Source of the DNA: Halothiobacillus sp.
Lineage (GTDB): Bacteria; Pseudomonadota; Gammaproteobacteria; Halothiobacillales; Halothiobacillaceae
Direction of reading: 5' to 3'
Assembly: GCA_016278265.1 (NCBI GenBank)
Contig: JADQCE010000003.1
Span: forward strand, 248,001 to 312,000
DNA length: 64,000 bases
Both the position numbers and the translations under genes were made by a program. The notes under the pieces are model-generated. The model did not search any database. It saw only the letters and a list, made by a program, of their open reading frames with translations, and was not told where the DNA came from. Positions 52,154 through 60,724 of the stretch are shown piece after piece (position 1 is the stretch's first letter; each line of letters begins with the position of its first letter).

Positions 52154-52656
52154 TGGACGCCCGCATGCCCCGCGCGAACCTTCGCTGGCTCTGGTTGTCT
52201 CTCGGGGTGCTGGTCGCCGACCAGCTGACCAAGTGGGCGGCACTGGCCGGGCTGGTCTACGCCCGGCCGGTCGAGGTGCTACCGTTCTTCAACTTCACCC
52301 TGTTGTACAACACCGGGGCGGCCTTCTCGTTTCTCGCCGACCACGACGGCTGGCAGCGCTGGTTCTTCGTCTTTCTGGCCGTGGTGATCACGGCCGCGCT
52401 GCTGGCCTGGCTGACGTTCGTCTCGATCCGGGACGGGCGCATCAAGGCGGGCATCACGTTGGTGATCGGCGGGGCGGTGGGCAACGTGATCGACCGGGTC
52501 CTCTATGGCCACGTGGTCGATTTCCTCGATTTCCATGCCGCCGGCTGGCACTGGCCGGCCTTCAACATCGCCGATGCGGCCATTACCATCGGCGTGGCAC
52601 TGATTATCTGGGCCGAACTACGGCCCGCTGGCCGAGAGAGCGTATCCGATGAGTGA
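52153..52656 (+). CDS. lspA: Lipoprotein signal peptidase
   Basis: This 167-residue inner-membrane aspartic protease with four spans cleaves prolipoproteins. The catalytic motifs are GGAVGNVIDRVLYGHVVDFLD and FNIADAAITIG, holding the two aspartates. It would process PilF, BamB and LptM precursors encoded here. Its ATG overlaps the ileS stop, and fkpB overlaps its end. Confidence 0.96.
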   Translation: MDARMPRANLRWLWLSLGVLVADQLTKWAALAGLVYARPVEVLPFFNFTLLYNTGAAFSFLADHDGWQRWFFVFLAVVITAALLAWLTFVSIRDGRIKAGITLVIGGAVGNVIDRVLYGHVVDFLDFHAAGWHWPAFNIADAAITIGVALIIWAELRPAGRESVSDE

Positions 52657-53149
52657 TGCCGACACGTCCGACCTGCCGACCATCGGCAAGGACTCCGAGG
52701 TGACCGTCCACTACGAGATTCGTCTGCCCGACGATCGCGTGGTCGACAGCACCTTCGGCGACGAGCCGTTCACCGTGAAGCTCGGTGCCGGGGCCTTCGA
52801 GCCGCGGCTCGAGGAGGCGCTGGTGGGGCTGCCGCTGGGTGAATACACCCGCATCCTGCTCACCCCGCAGTACGCCTTCGGCACGCCGGACCCCGGCAAC
52901 GTGCACACCATGCCGCGCGGTCGGTTCCCGGAGGACATGAACCTCGAGCCGCAACTGGTGATCGAGTTCGACCTGCCCAACGGCGAGTCGGTGCCGGGCA
53001 CCGTGACGGCCCTGACGGAGGATGCCGTGACGGTGGATTTCAACCACCCGCTGGCCGGGCAGAATATCCAGTTCATCGTTCGGGTGATGGCCGTCGACGG
53101 GCAGCCCGCACCCGCCGATTCGCCAGCCCTGAAGGAGGAGGTGTCATGA
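52649..53149 (+). CDS. fkpB: FKBP-type peptidyl-prolyl isomerase FkpB (SlpA)
   Basis: This 166-residue SlpA-type FKBP has the FKBP half ([20 protein letters not shown]), an IF insert ([19 protein letters not shown]) and the closing [15 protein letters not shown]. It is a cytoplasmic proline isomerase and chaperone. Position between lspA and ispH is the conserved one. Confidence 0.93.
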   Translation: MSDADTSDLPTIGKDSEVTVHYEIRLPDDRVVDSTFGDEPFTVKLGAGAFEPRLEEALVGLPLGEYTRILLTPQYAFGTPDPGNVHTMPRGRFPEDMNLEPQLVIEFDLPNGESVPGTVTALTEDAVTVDFNHPLAGQNIQFIVRVMAVDGQPAPADSPALKEEVS

Positions 53150-54084
53150 AGATCCAGCTCGCCAATCCGCGCGGCTTCTGCGCCGGCGTCGACCGGGCGG
53201 TGGAGATCGTCGACCGCGCACTCGACTCCTTCGGCGCGCCCATCTACGTGCGCCACGAGATCGTCCACAACCGCTATATCGTCGACAACCTGCGCGACAA
53301 GGGTGCGATCTTCATCGAGGACCTGGCCGACGTGCCTGATGAGGCTACCCTGATCTTCTCCGCCCACGGCGTTTCCAAGGCGATTCAGGACACGGCCGCG
53401 GAGCGCGGTCTGACCGTCTTCGATGCCACCTGCCCGCTGGTGACCAAGGTGCACATGGAGGTCGCCCGCCACGCCAGGGCGGGGCGCGACGTGGTGCTGA
53501 TCGGCCACGAAGGCCACCCCGAGGTCGAGGGCACCATGGGGCACTTTGACCCGGCCTTCGGTGGGCAGATCCATCTGGTTGAGAAGATCGCGGACGTGGA
53601 GCATTTGCAGGTGGACAACGCCAAGGGGCTGGCCTGGGCTACCCAGACCACGCTCTCGGTCGACGAGACCCGCGCGATCATCGGCGCACTGCAGGAGCGT
53701 TTTCCCCAGGTCGAGGGGCCGCGCAAGGATGACATCTGCTACGCCACGCAGAACCGCCAGGACGCCGTGCGCGAGCTGGCCGAAAGCTGCGACCTGGTGC
53801 TGGTGGTCGGCTCGAAGACCAGTTCCAACTCCAATCGCCTGCGCGAACTGGCGGAGCAGTCCGGCACGCCCGCCCACCTGATTGACGATGCGGCCGACAT
53901 CGACCCGGCCTGGTTCACCGATTGCAGCCGGGTAGGCGTCACGGCCGGCGCTTCGGCCCCCGAGATCCTCGTCCAGCAGGTGATCGAGCGGCTCAAGCTC
54001 GAGTGCAAGGCGACGCTCGAGGAACGCGAGCCCGCCGTGGTCGAGAACATGGTCTTTCCCATCCCGGTCGAGTTGCGCCGCTAG
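53146..54084 (+). CDS. ispH: 4-hydroxy-3-methylbut-2-enyl diphosphate reductase
   Basis: This 312-residue [4Fe-4S] enzyme makes IPP and DMAPP in the last MEP-pathway step. The cluster cysteines are in [23 protein letters not shown] and [23 protein letters not shown] and TAGASAPE are further conserved active-site motifs. It overlaps fkpB by 4 bp and ends the ileS operon. Confidence 0.96.
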   Translation: MKIQLANPRGFCAGVDRAVEIVDRALDSFGAPIYVRHEIVHNRYIVDNLRDKGAIFIEDLADVPDEATLIFSAHGVSKAIQDTAAERGLTVFDATCPLVTKVHMEVARHARAGRDVVLIGHEGHPEVEGTMGHFDPAFGGQIHLVEKIADVEHLQVDNAKGLAWATQTTLSVDETRAIIGALQERFPQVEGPRKDDICYATQNRQDAVRELAESCDLVLVVGSKTSSNSNRLRELAEQSGTPAHLIDDAADIDPAWFTDCSRVGVTAGASAPEILVQQVIERLKLECKATLEEREPAVVENMVFPIPVELRR

Positions 54085-54146
54085 GGACGCTCCATGTGCT
54101 CGCGTCCTGTCTTCACCGTCGGGTCGTGTTCTCGAGTGGGCGGCGC

Positions 54147-54458
54147 TCAGGCCGTGGCCTGGATGCGGCGACGGACCAGCCGGTGCGAGACCAGCCCACC
54201 GAAGGGGATAAACGCCGCGATTGCGACCACCGCCCCATGGTGGACGGGCAGCAGTCGGCGATAGAGCGTGATGGCCAGCACGGCCATCGTCCAGAGGAAC
54301 AGCACCCCGTGGGCCGGGCCGACGGCACTGACGGCCTCGGGCATGCCTGCCAGATACTTGAGAGGCATGGCGATTGCCACCAGGGCAATCAGCGAGCCGC
54401 CTTCCAGTAGGGTCATCAGCCCTAAGTGTCGGAGCGCCGGATTTGGTTGCTGTGCCAT
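54147..54458 (-). CDS. Small DUF3817-like membrane protein
   Basis: This 103-residue protein has about three hydrophobic helices (LMTLLEGGSLIALVAIAMPLK, AHGVLFLWTMAVLAITLY, AVVAIAAFIPFGGLVSHRL). The pattern of GP-x-HG-x-LF-x-W and FGG resembles the DUF3817 family of unknown function. The ATG at 54456-54458 is preferred over the GTG at 54468-54470, because the latter lies in a 27-bp palindrome. It is downstream of an ArsR-type regulator on the same strand, with that palindrome between them. Confidence 0.7.
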   Translation of the reverse strand: MAQQPNPALRHLGLMTLLEGGSLIALVAIAMPLKYLAGMPEAVSAVGPAHGVLFLWTMAVLAITLYRRLLPVHHGAVVAIAAFIPFGGLVSHRLVRRRIQATA

Positions 54459-54468
54459 GAGGATCGTC

Positions 54469-54495
54469 ACTTGCCTTATTTCAAATAAGGCAAGT
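54469..54495. promoter_or_regulatory. Perfect 12-3-12 palindrome, candidate ArsR-family operator
   Basis: ACTTGCCTTATT (54469-54480) and AATAAGGCAAGT (54484-54495) are perfect inverted repeats around TCA. The site is directly upstream of the DUF3817-like gene and 111 bp downstream of the ArsR gene. Its size and symmetry fit ArsR/SmtB-type operators. The match to this particular regulator is inference. Confidence 0.6.
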
Positions 54496-54605
54496 CTATC
54501 TAAAAGCAGGCGCCTTGCCTTCTGGATAGCCGAATTGACTCGAAAATGGCCGGTTATGGCTTGGCTTGCCGAATTGGCAATTCGTGCCTACCGTCTGGAC
54601 AGAAT

Positions 54606-54953
54606 TCAGGTGCCGCAATCACGTGGCGGGCGGCCGATCATCTGCTTGAGTCGGGCCAGATCCTCGGTCAATGTCTCGCCATTGGCGTTGCCGTCGAAGG
54701 TGGCCTTGAGGACGGCGCGGACCCAGGCGGGCAGGTCCTCATCCACGCGGTAGAACACCCAGGTGCCATCGCGTCGCACCTGGGCAATGCCGGCATCGCG
54801 CAAATGGGCCAGGTGGCGGGAAATCTTCGGCTGGCTCAAGGCCAGTGCCTCGGTCAACTCGCAGACACACAGTTCCCCCTCGCGGAGCAGCAGCATCAGG
54901 CAGCGCAGGCGGGTGGTGTCGCCAAGGGCGCGAAACAGGACCTCGGGTGGCAT
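54606..54953 (-). CDS. ArsR/SmtB-family transcriptional regulator
   Basis: This 115-residue winged-helix repressor has the metal-box ELCVCELTEAL, with two cysteines in the alpha-3 position as in ArsR-type As(III) sensors. The recognition region is SQPKISRHLAHLRDAGI. The ATG at 54951-54953 (MPPEVLFRAL) follows AGAGAG. The frame extends 19 codons upstream without family similarity. There are no arsB, arsC or czc-type genes nearby. The only obvious partner is the small membrane protein downstream. Confidence 0.88.
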   Translation of the reverse strand: MPPEVLFRALGDTTRLRCLMLLLREGELCVCELTEALALSQPKISRHLAHLRDAGIAQVRRDGTWVFYRVDEDLPAWVRAVLKATFDGNANGETLTEDLARLKQMIGRPPRDCGT

Positions 54954-55104
54954 GGCAGTCTCTCTGTTCTCAAAATGTCTTCGAAAGGAATAATGATTAG
55001 TTCGGCTCATTGTAACGCCGGCTTAGGGCTGCGTCGCATTCAGCTCGGCAGGCCGGTGTCGATTGCCTACAATGAAGAGGGCAAAACTGCATAGGAGTTC
55101 CGTA

Positions 55105-55338
55105 ATGAAGTGGGATCACATCGCAGGTAACTGGCGCTCGTTCATCGGGCACGCCGAGGAATACTGGGGCAAGATCACGGGCGATGAGTTCGCGGTGATC
55201 GAGGGCAAGAAGGATGAGCTGATCGGCAAGATCCAGGCCCGCTACGGTGTCAGCGAACAACAGGCCCGCGAGCAGATCAAGGAATTCCAAAAGCGGATGA
55301 AGGAAGAGCTGGGCGCCGAGGGCGTTCCGAAAAAGTAG
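55105..55338 (+). CDS. CsbD-family stress protein
   Basis: This 77-residue protein begins MKWDHIAGNWRSFIGHAEEYWGKIT and continues KIQARYGVSEQQAREQIKEF, a CsbD-like four-helix protein. Family members are induced by general stress. The molecular role is unknown. AGGAG precedes the ATG at 55105. A terminator follows. Confidence 0.88.
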   Translation: MKWDHIAGNWRSFIGHAEEYWGKITGDEFAVIEGKKDELIGKIQARYGVSEQQAREQIKEFQKRMKEELGAEGVPKK

Positions 55339-55366
55339 GCCGCCTTCCTCCGCTGGCGCCACGCAT

Positions 55367-55393
55367 GAAAAACGCCCCGCAATGCGGGGCGTT
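55367..55393. terminator. Bidirectional terminator between csbD-like gene and glnA
   Basis: A 10-bp perfect stem (AACGCCCCGC at 55371-55380, GCGGGGCGTT at 55384-55393, loop AAT) has an A-run on its left side that gives the minus-strand glnA transcript a T-tract. Confidence 0.9.
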
Positions 55394-55438
55394 CGTGTTT
55401 CCGGCGGCCAGGCATTGCGCCCGGCCGGACCACTGGCC

Positions 55439-56854
55439 TTACAGGCTGTAGTACATGTCGAACTCGACCGGATGCGTGGTCATCCGCAGCAGCTGGACTT
55501 CCTCTTCCTTGAGCTCGATGTAGGCGTCGATCAGGTCGTCGGAAAAGACATCGCCACGGGTCAGGAACTCGCGGTCCTCGTCGAGCGCCTTGAGCGCCTC
55601 GTCCAGCGAGAAGGCCACCTCGGGGATGTTCTTCTCTTCTTCCGGCGGCAGGTCGTAGAGGTTCTTGCTGGCTGCCTCGCCTGGGTGGATCTTGTTCTGG
55701 ATACCGTCGATGCCGGCCATCAGCATCGCCGAGAACGCCAGGTACGGGTTGGCAGTGGAGTCCGGGAAGCGCAGCTCGACGCGACGGGCCTTCGGGTTCG
55801 AGACGAACGGGATCCGGATGGATGCCGAGCGGTTGCGGCTGGAGTAGGCTAGCTTGACCGGTGCCTCGAAGCCCGGGACCAGGCGCTTGTAGCTGTTGGT
55901 CGACGGGTTGCAGAACGCGTTCAACGCGCGGGCGTGCTTGATGATGCCGCCAATGTAGTACAGCGCCATCTCGGAGAGGCCCGCGTAGCCGTCGCCGGAG
56001 AACAGGTTCTTGCCGTCCCGGGTCATCGACTGGTGGACGTGCATGCCGGAACCGTTGTCACCAACGATCGGCTTGGGCATGAAGGTCGCGGTCTTGCCGT
56101 AGGCGTGGGCGACGTTGTGGATGACGTACTTGAAATCCTGTACTTCGTCGGCCTTCTTCACCAGGGTGTTGAACGCGACACCGATCTCGCACTGACCGGC
56201 AGTCGCGACTTCGTGGTGGTGTACCTCGACGTCCTGGCCCATTTCCTCGAGCACCAGGCACATCGCCTGACGGAGATCGTGCAGGGAGTCGACCGGCGGG
56301 ACGGGGAAGTAGCCACCCTTGACGCCCGGACGGTGGCCCATGTTGCCGTCCTCGTAGACGCGCTCGGCGTTCCAGGAGGCTTCCTTGGAGTCGATCTTGA
56401 CGAACGAGCCGGACATGTCCGAGCCCCAGCGGACGTCGTCGAGGATGAAGAATTCGTTTTCCGGGCCGAACAGTGCGGCATCGGCCAGGCCGGACGACTG
56501 GATGTAGGCCTCGGCGCGACGGGCGACCGAGCGCGGGTCACGGTTGTAGCCCTGCATGGTGTCCGGCTCGATGATGTCGCAGATGACGATCAGCGTCGGC
56601 TCTTCGGAGAACGGATCGATGTTGGCGGATTCCGGGTCCGGCATCAGGATCATGTCCGAGGCGTTGATGCCCTTCCAGCCGGCGATCGAGGAGCCGTCGA
56701 ACATCACGCCGTCCTCGAAGGTTTCCTCGTCGATGTGGCTGGCCGGGTAGGTGACGTGCTGCTGCTTGCCCAGCGTGTCGGTGAAGCGGAAGTCGACGAA
56801 CTTGACGCCGTTTTCTTCCATCATGGTCATGACTTTGTTGGTCGCGTTGGACAT
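55439..56854 (-). CDS. glnA: Glutamine synthetase type I
   Basis: This 471-residue dodecameric enzyme makes glutamine from glutamate and ammonia. Motifs include [16 protein letters not shown], the ATP-binding [18 protein letters not shown] and the adenylylation loop NLYDLPPEE with its regulatory Tyr (about residue 400). Adenylylation control is therefore expected. GGAGG precedes the ATG at 56852-56854. The frame stays open upstream, but that region holds promoters. Two promoters and NtrC-type sites are readable upstream (56955-57190). ntrB and ntrC do not follow, as a terminator and then csbD come next. Confidence 0.97.
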   Translation of the reverse strand: MSNATNKVMTMMEENGVKFVDFRFTDTLGKQQHVTYPASHIDEETFEDGVMFDGSSIAGWKGINASDMILMPDPESANIDPFSEEPTLIVICDIIEPDTMQGYNRDPRSVARRAEAYIQSSGLADAALFGPENEFFILDDVRWGSDMSGSFVKIDSKEASWNAERVYEDGNMGHRPGVKGGYFPVPPVDSLHDLRQAMCLVLEEMGQDVEVHHHEVATAGQCEIGVAFNTLVKKADEVQDFKYVIHNVAHAYGKTATFMPKPIVGDNGSGMHVHQSMTRDGKNLFSGDGYAGLSEMALYYIGGIIKHARALNAFCNPSTNSYKRLVPGFEAPVKLAYSSRNRSASIRIPFVSNPKARRVELRFPDSTANPYLAFSAMLMAGIDGIQNKIHPGEAASKNLYDLPPEEEKNIPEVAFSLDEALKALDEDREFLTRGDVFSDDLIDAYIELKEEEVQLLRMTTHPVEFDMYYSL

Positions 56855-56954
56855 GGAATCCTCCGGTGAACGATGTATCTCGAATGCGGCGGGCGCGAGA
56901 TCGCGCGGCATGCTGTCGACATGATCCGCTGATGCCCGACTTGGTGCAAGAAAA

Positions 56955-56969
56955 GCAGAAACCATGCCG
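56955..56969 (-). promoter_or_regulatory. sigma-54 promoter of glnA
   Basis: Minus-strand CGGCATG-GTTT-CTGC (56969 down to 56955) matches TGGCACG-N4-TTGC at 8 of 11 positions, with the invariant GG and GC 12 bp apart. The start would be about 90 bp upstream of the glnA ATG. Confidence 0.65.
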
Positions 56970-57051
56970 GTTTGTTCTTGCTGGGTTGCTGCGTGGGGGT
57001 GCGGCCCGATGGCCCCGGTGCCAGGTGCCCCGTATGCGCCCAAGTGACTGT

Positions 57052-57080
57052 TATATATAGGTCTGCAGGGGGGGTGTCAG
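57052..57080 (-). promoter_or_regulatory. sigma-70 promoter of glnA
   Basis: On the minus strand CTGACA (57075-57080) and TATATA (57052-57057) are spaced by 17 bp. This would be the constitutive, upstream glnA promoter. Confidence 0.65.
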
Positions 57081-57142
57081 GTGGTGTCGTCGCCGGTGCC
57101 TCGGAACCCGTCACGGCAGCCGCCTGGGACGCGCGCCCCGGC

Positions 57143-57190
57143 TGCACGCAAATGGTGCGTTTGGCCGCTCGGACGCACCATCGTGGGTCA
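57143..57190. promoter_or_regulatory. Tandem NtrC-type enhancer sites
   Basis: TGCACGCAAATGGTGCG (57143-57159) matches the NtrC site TGCACCAAAATGGTGCA at 14 of 17 positions. A weaker site, CGCACC-ATCGT-GGGTCA, lies at about 57174-57190, roughly three helical turns away. Both lie about 200 bp upstream of the sigma-54 start. The rest of the 342-bp gap shows nothing else. Confidence 0.6.
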
Positions 57191-57196
57191 AATGCG

Positions 57197-57511
57197 CTAT
57201 GAGTTGGCGGCTGGCAGGCTGTCGAGAGTCGCGATGGGTTGATCTGCTGCCGCCGGGTAGTGGGGGCAGTCGGCCGCCAGGCAGGCCATGCCGTGACGGC
57301 ATTCCTGCGCGCAGGCCAGCAATGCCAGCTTCCGACACAGCGCGGCCTGGCCTGCCGAGCGTCGGTCGAACAGCTCCGCGCTGGAGAGCTTGCCCTCGGC
57401 GATGAAACCGTCGAGCTCGGCATAGCGAAACCGGGCAATCTCCCGGTCCCCTTCGGGCGAGGTGACCATGATCTGGTCGGCCTCTTCCCCACAGTGGTGC
57501 AGCAGCTGCAT
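57197..57511 (-). CDS. Cys-rich small protein of unknown function
   Basis: This 104-residue protein has no family I recognise. It has a His-His-Cys near the N-terminus (MQLLHHCGEEADQ). A C-terminal cluster of cysteines follows (ALCRKLALLACAQECRHGMACLAADC) and could bind a metal or form disulfides. There is no signal peptide or membrane helix. GGGAGGT precedes the ATG at 57509-57511. The frame extends upstream, but without a ribosome-binding site. A Fur-like box lies 65 bp upstream. It is between the SDR gene and glnA, with the NtrC sites just beyond its stop. Confidence 0.65.
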   Translation of the reverse strand: MQLLHHCGEEADQIMVTSPEGDREIARFRYAELDGFIAEGKLSSAELFDRRSAGQAALCRKLALLACAQECRHGMACLAADCPHYPAAADQPIATLDSLPAANS

Positions 57512-57575
57512 GGTGACCTCCCGGCTGGCATGGGCCGACGGCGCATCGGCGATGGCGCGACGCTCGGAATCGCTG

Positions 57576-57594
57576 CGTAATGATAACGATTCCT
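57576..57594. promoter_or_regulatory. Candidate Fur box upstream of the Cys-rich protein
   Basis: The 19 bp at 57576-57594 contain TAATGATAACGATT and match the Fur consensus at 12 of 19 positions, including nine consecutive bases (TAATGATAA). It overlaps a possible minus-strand -10 region with TTGGCG as -35. Confidence 0.4.
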
Positions 57595-57696
57595 GTTTGC
57601 GCCAACAAGCCAGGCGCGGTTGCGCCCTGCCTGAGCCCGTCCCGGGAAACCGGACGGAACCGCTCGACGGCAACGCCTTAGCGGTATCGAGGTGCC

Positions 57697-58395
57697 CTAC
57701 CAGGGAATGGTCGTGCCATCGATGTCGATGAACCGGCCCCGGTCCGCCTCGGTCAGGCCGGCCATGTTGCGGCGCAGCCCGTCGGCGCTCTGCGCGGTGG
57801 AGATCTCGGCGTTGGGGCCGCCCATGTCGGTGAGCACCCAGCCCGGGTGGAGGGCAACCACGTTGATGCCGCGCGGTTCGAGATCGATGGAGGCGCTCTT
57901 GATTACCGCATTGACCGCCGCCTTGCTGGAGCGGTAGATGTAGCCGCCGCCCGAGCCGTTGTCACCCATCGAGCCGACCTTGCTCGAGAGGATGCCGATC
58001 TTCTTCTCGTCGCTGCGCGCCACCTGCTCGGCGAACGCCTGCATGATCAGCATTGGCGCGATGCTGTTGATGCGGAATACCTCCAGCCACGCCTCGGTGT
58101 CGGTGACGTTGCCGAAGGCCACGCCGCGCGGGCCGTAGATGCCGGCGTTGTTGATCAACCAGTCGATCGACTCGTCGGCCAGCTCGCTAGAAAGCGCCCG
58201 AATGGCCTCAGCATCCGTGACGTCCAGGGCATGCAAGTGCAGGCTATCGGCGTGTTCGAAGGCCAATGCCTTGAGTTCGGCCGAGTCCTCCGGGTCACGC
58301 GCGGTGGCATGCACACGCCAGCCGTCCTCGAGCAACTGGCGGGTCAGTTCCAGGCCGATGCCTCGATTGGCGCCGGTGATCAGGGCGGTTTTCAT
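57697..58395 (-). CDS. Short-chain dehydrogenase/reductase (SDR)
   Basis: This 232-residue classical SDR has the cofactor motif TGANRGIG (residues 7-14), NNAGIYGP (about 86) and the catalytic Tyr/Lys in YIYRSSKAA with a Ser in LSSKVGSM. It resembles C-factor/sniffer-type carbonyl reductases. The substrate is unknown. The next gene on the same strand is separated by about 185 bp. Confidence 0.85.
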   Translation of the reverse strand: MKTALITGANRGIGLELTRQLLEDGWRVHATARDPEDSAELKALAFEHADSLHLHALDVTDAEAIRALSSELADESIDWLINNAGIYGPRGVAFGNVTDTEAWLEVFRINSIAPMLIMQAFAEQVARSDEKKIGILSSKVGSMGDNGSGGGYIYRSSKAAVNAVIKSASIDLEPRGINVVALHPGWVLTDMGGPNAEISTAQSADGLRRNMAGLTEADRGRFIDIDGTTIPW

Positions 58396-58432
58396 GCGCG
58401 TGCCTCCTATGGATGTTGATGGTTGGTGATCG

Positions 58433-59191
58433 TCATTCGGCCAGCCGGAACACGAGTTGACCCTCCTCGACCTGAACGGACTCGACCCCGTCGGCGAGGG
58501 ACTGCCAGAAGCCCGGCTCGCTGCCGAATTCCGCGACCAGGTCGACGCCCTTGAGCCCGCCGATCCAGGTATTCGGCAGCGGCACTCCCCACAGGCTCAC
58601 GCCCGTGACGATGACGGCCAGCCGCGAGCCAACGGGGGTTGGGATCTGCTGGACTTCCGCGCCGGCATTCAGCCTCAGCGTCTGGCCACCCATGAACGGG
58701 AAGTCCGGCGGCAGCGGCACCAGGAGCTTCACGCTGACGAGGTCCTCGGACAGGTCGATCGCCAGCCGACGGGCCATCTCCGGGTCGCGGGCGATGATCG
58801 CATTGAGCTCGCGCTCGTCGAATTGCACCTCGCGCGGGGCGTCCTTCTCCCGGTATGGCTCGGGCTTGAGTCGACCCTGCTCATCGAATTCCTCCGGTTG
58901 CGAGGAAAATCGATCCCCCGCTCGGGGTGGGGGTTGGTCGGGCTGCACGCCGATGGCCGCGAGCTTGTCGTCGAGTGTCTGTTGCTCGGTCGCGTTCAGT
59001 TCGACCGGCTCGAACTGGTTCGGGAACAGGTAGTAGCGCACGGCGATTGCCCCGACCACCAGGGTGACGATCATCGTGCCCACGATGATGAGGCTCACCC
59101 CGAGGCATCCGATGCCGCGACGTGGCTGACCCGGCCGGCGAGAGGGCTCGTCAGTGGCCGGGGGCTGGTTGGGCTGATTGGGGTCGGTCAC
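58433..59191 (-). CDS. Membrane-anchored protein of unknown function
   Basis: This 252-residue protein has a Pro/Gln-rich cytoplasmic N-terminus (about residues 1-27) and one transmembrane helix (GCLGVSLIIVGTMIVTLVVGAIAVRYYLF in part, about 28-56). A periplasmic part has acidic and Pro-rich segments and a C-terminal beta-rich region (LRLNAGAEVQQIPTP, VSLWGVPLPNTWIGG). I do not recognise the family. It is upstream of the SDR gene on the same strand with a short gap, and 74 bp downstream of the His-rich outer-membrane protein gene. Confidence 0.7.
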   Translation of the reverse strand: MTDPNQPNQPPATDEPSRRPGQPRRGIGCLGVSLIIVGTMIVTLVVGAIAVRYYLFPNQFEPVELNATEQQTLDDKLAAIGVQPDQPPPRAGDRFSSQPEEFDEQGRLKPEPYREKDAPREVQFDERELNAIIARDPEMARRLAIDLSEDLVSVKLLVPLPPDFPFMGGQTLRLNAGAEVQQIPTPVGSRLAVIVTGVSLWGVPLPNTWIGGLKGVDLVAEFGSEPGFWQSLADGVESVQVEEGQLVFRLAE

Positions 59192-59265
59192 GGCAGGTCC
59201 TCGCGTCGTGCCGCCCAGGCTGGCGGCTCATCGAGGTTAGCATGCCAGCCGAGTCCCTGGCCCCG

Positions 59266-60567
59266 TCAGTGATCGTGGCCGTGGTGATGCCCGGCGCGAC
59301 GGTCCGAGCGTTCGCCGAGCGAGAATCGCCACTGGTATTGCAGGTAGAACTGGGTGTAGTGCTCCCGGCCGGTTTCGAGGGCGACACTGGCTCGCGCAAC
59401 CTGGGCGCGCAGCCGGCTGCTATCGCTGATGTGCCACGTGGCGGCCGCCGTCCAACGGTCGCTCTCGTCGTGGTCGGCATTCACGCCCGGGAGCGGGCCG
59501 CGCTTCTCGTTGGTGAAGCCAGCCGCGTCGAAGCGCAGACCGACCTCCCAGCGCGGCGCGATACCGTAGATGGCCTGTACGTAGAAGCCATCTTCGGTGA
59601 AGTCGCGCGCCTGGCCGATGACGCCGGGATTGCTGGCGTGATGCGCCACTTCGAGGTTCTTCTCGGCGATCAGGTATTCGGCCGCCACGCGCCAGTCACC
59701 TTGGCCGTGGGTGCCATCCGCGTCGAAGGCGTAGGTGGCATCGAGCCCCCAGAGTCGCGCCTCGCCATCCAGGCCGTGTTCGTCCGGCTCGCCGTGGTGA
59801 TGGAGTTCCTGGTGACTGCGAAAAAAGGCCGCCGAGGCGCCCAGTTGCAGGGCGTGATCGTGGCCGAGATCCGGTGACCACTTGGCAAAGGCGGTCCAAA
59901 GTCGGGGGGCGTCGTCCCGCCCGGGCAGGTCGTCGTGGTTGGCCTTGGTGCCGAGTCGTTCGTTGTTGTCGCCCTGGAAGGCCTCGATGCCAAGGCGCGT
60001 GTCGTGGTCCCAGGCCGGTTGCCAGGTGAGTTGCACACCGGTGTCGGACAGGCCATGTACGCCCAGGAGGGTGCGGTAGGGGAGGTTCTGGTCGACGAAG
60101 TCCCAGTCGTTCGGATGCCGCTCGTTGGCGTAGCCAATGCCCGAGTAGAACGTGCCTGCCTTGACCCGCAGCCCGGCGGGCAGGTTCGTGGTGGCGAGAA
60201 AGGCCTCCTCGACCTCAACGTCGCCCCCATCGTAGATGGCGACGTTTAGTCGCGCATCGAACAGCGCCTCGATGCCGCCGGTCAGCGAGATTTCGGTATG
60301 GCGGAGATTGAATCCCTGCTCGAGGCCGTGTTCGTGGCCTGCGGCGTCATGGTCGGCGTCATGGTCATAGGCATTGAAGATGCCGGCGGTTTCGCCGAGC
60401 AGCGCGTCACCTTCGCCATTGGCATTGTCATCGTAGTAGACGCCGTCCAGAACGATGGTGAGTGTCGGGTCGAGCAGCAGGTCGGCTGCCTGGCTCGTGC
60501 CCCAGGGCAGCAGGCTGGTCGCGGCGGCGACCGTGAGGGCTCGACGAAACCGCAGGGGGCGGGGCAT
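59266..60567 (-). CDS. His-rich outer-membrane porin-like protein (probable zinc-responsive)
   Basis: This 433-residue protein has a signal peptide ending at about TSQAA. The rest is a probable beta-barrel with alternating strands and a C-terminal aromatic strand (HYTQFYLQYQWRFSL). Histidine-rich segments occur at AYDHDADHDAAGHEHG, SHQELHHHGEPDEHG and the C-terminal HHHGHDH. The pattern fits zinc-limitation outer-membrane proteins. A Zur-type box sits between the -35 and -10 of its promoter. GGAAGGA precedes the ATG at 60565-60567. Transport of zinc or binding of zinc at the surface is inference. Confidence 0.75.
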   Translation of the reverse strand: MPRPLRFRRALTVAAATSLLPWGTSQAADLLLDPTLTIVLDGVYYDDNANGEGDALLGETAGIFNAYDHDADHDAAGHEHGLEQGFNLRHTEISLTGGIEALFDARLNVAIYDGGDVEVEEAFLATTNLPAGLRVKAGTFYSGIGYANERHPNDWDFVDQNLPYRTLLGVHGLSDTGVQLTWQPAWDHDTRLGIEAFQGDNNERLGTKANHDDLPGRDDAPRLWTAFAKWSPDLGHDHALQLGASAAFFRSHQELHHHGEPDEHGLDGEARLWGLDATYAFDADGTHGQGDWRVAAEYLIAEKNLEVAHHASNPGVIGQARDFTEDGFYVQAIYGIAPRWEVGLRFDAAGFTNEKRGPLPGVNADHDESDRWTAAATWHISDSSRLRAQVARASVALETGREHYTQFYLQYQWRFSLGERSDRRAGHHHGHDH

Positions 60568-60602
60568 GGCTGTCTTCCTTCCAACAGAACGTGAGTCGGC
60601 GA

Positions 60603-60631
60603 TTTAAAGCACGTTATAACATAACCATTAA
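60603..60631 (-). promoter_or_regulatory. Promoter with embedded Zur-type box
   Basis: On the minus strand TTAATG (60626-60631) and TTTAAA (60603-60608) are spaced by 17 bp. Between them GTTATAACATAAC (60613-60625) matches the core of gammaproteobacterial Zur operators. Its position between -35 and -10 fits repression when zinc is plentiful. Confidence 0.75.
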
Positions 60632-60724
60632 CAGGACTGACCCCGTCCCGCTGCCCGGTGTCATGCCCCTGCAACCTGCCGCGGATACGTTACGGCTCCT
60701 TTATGAGCTGAGAAGACGAGTGTT

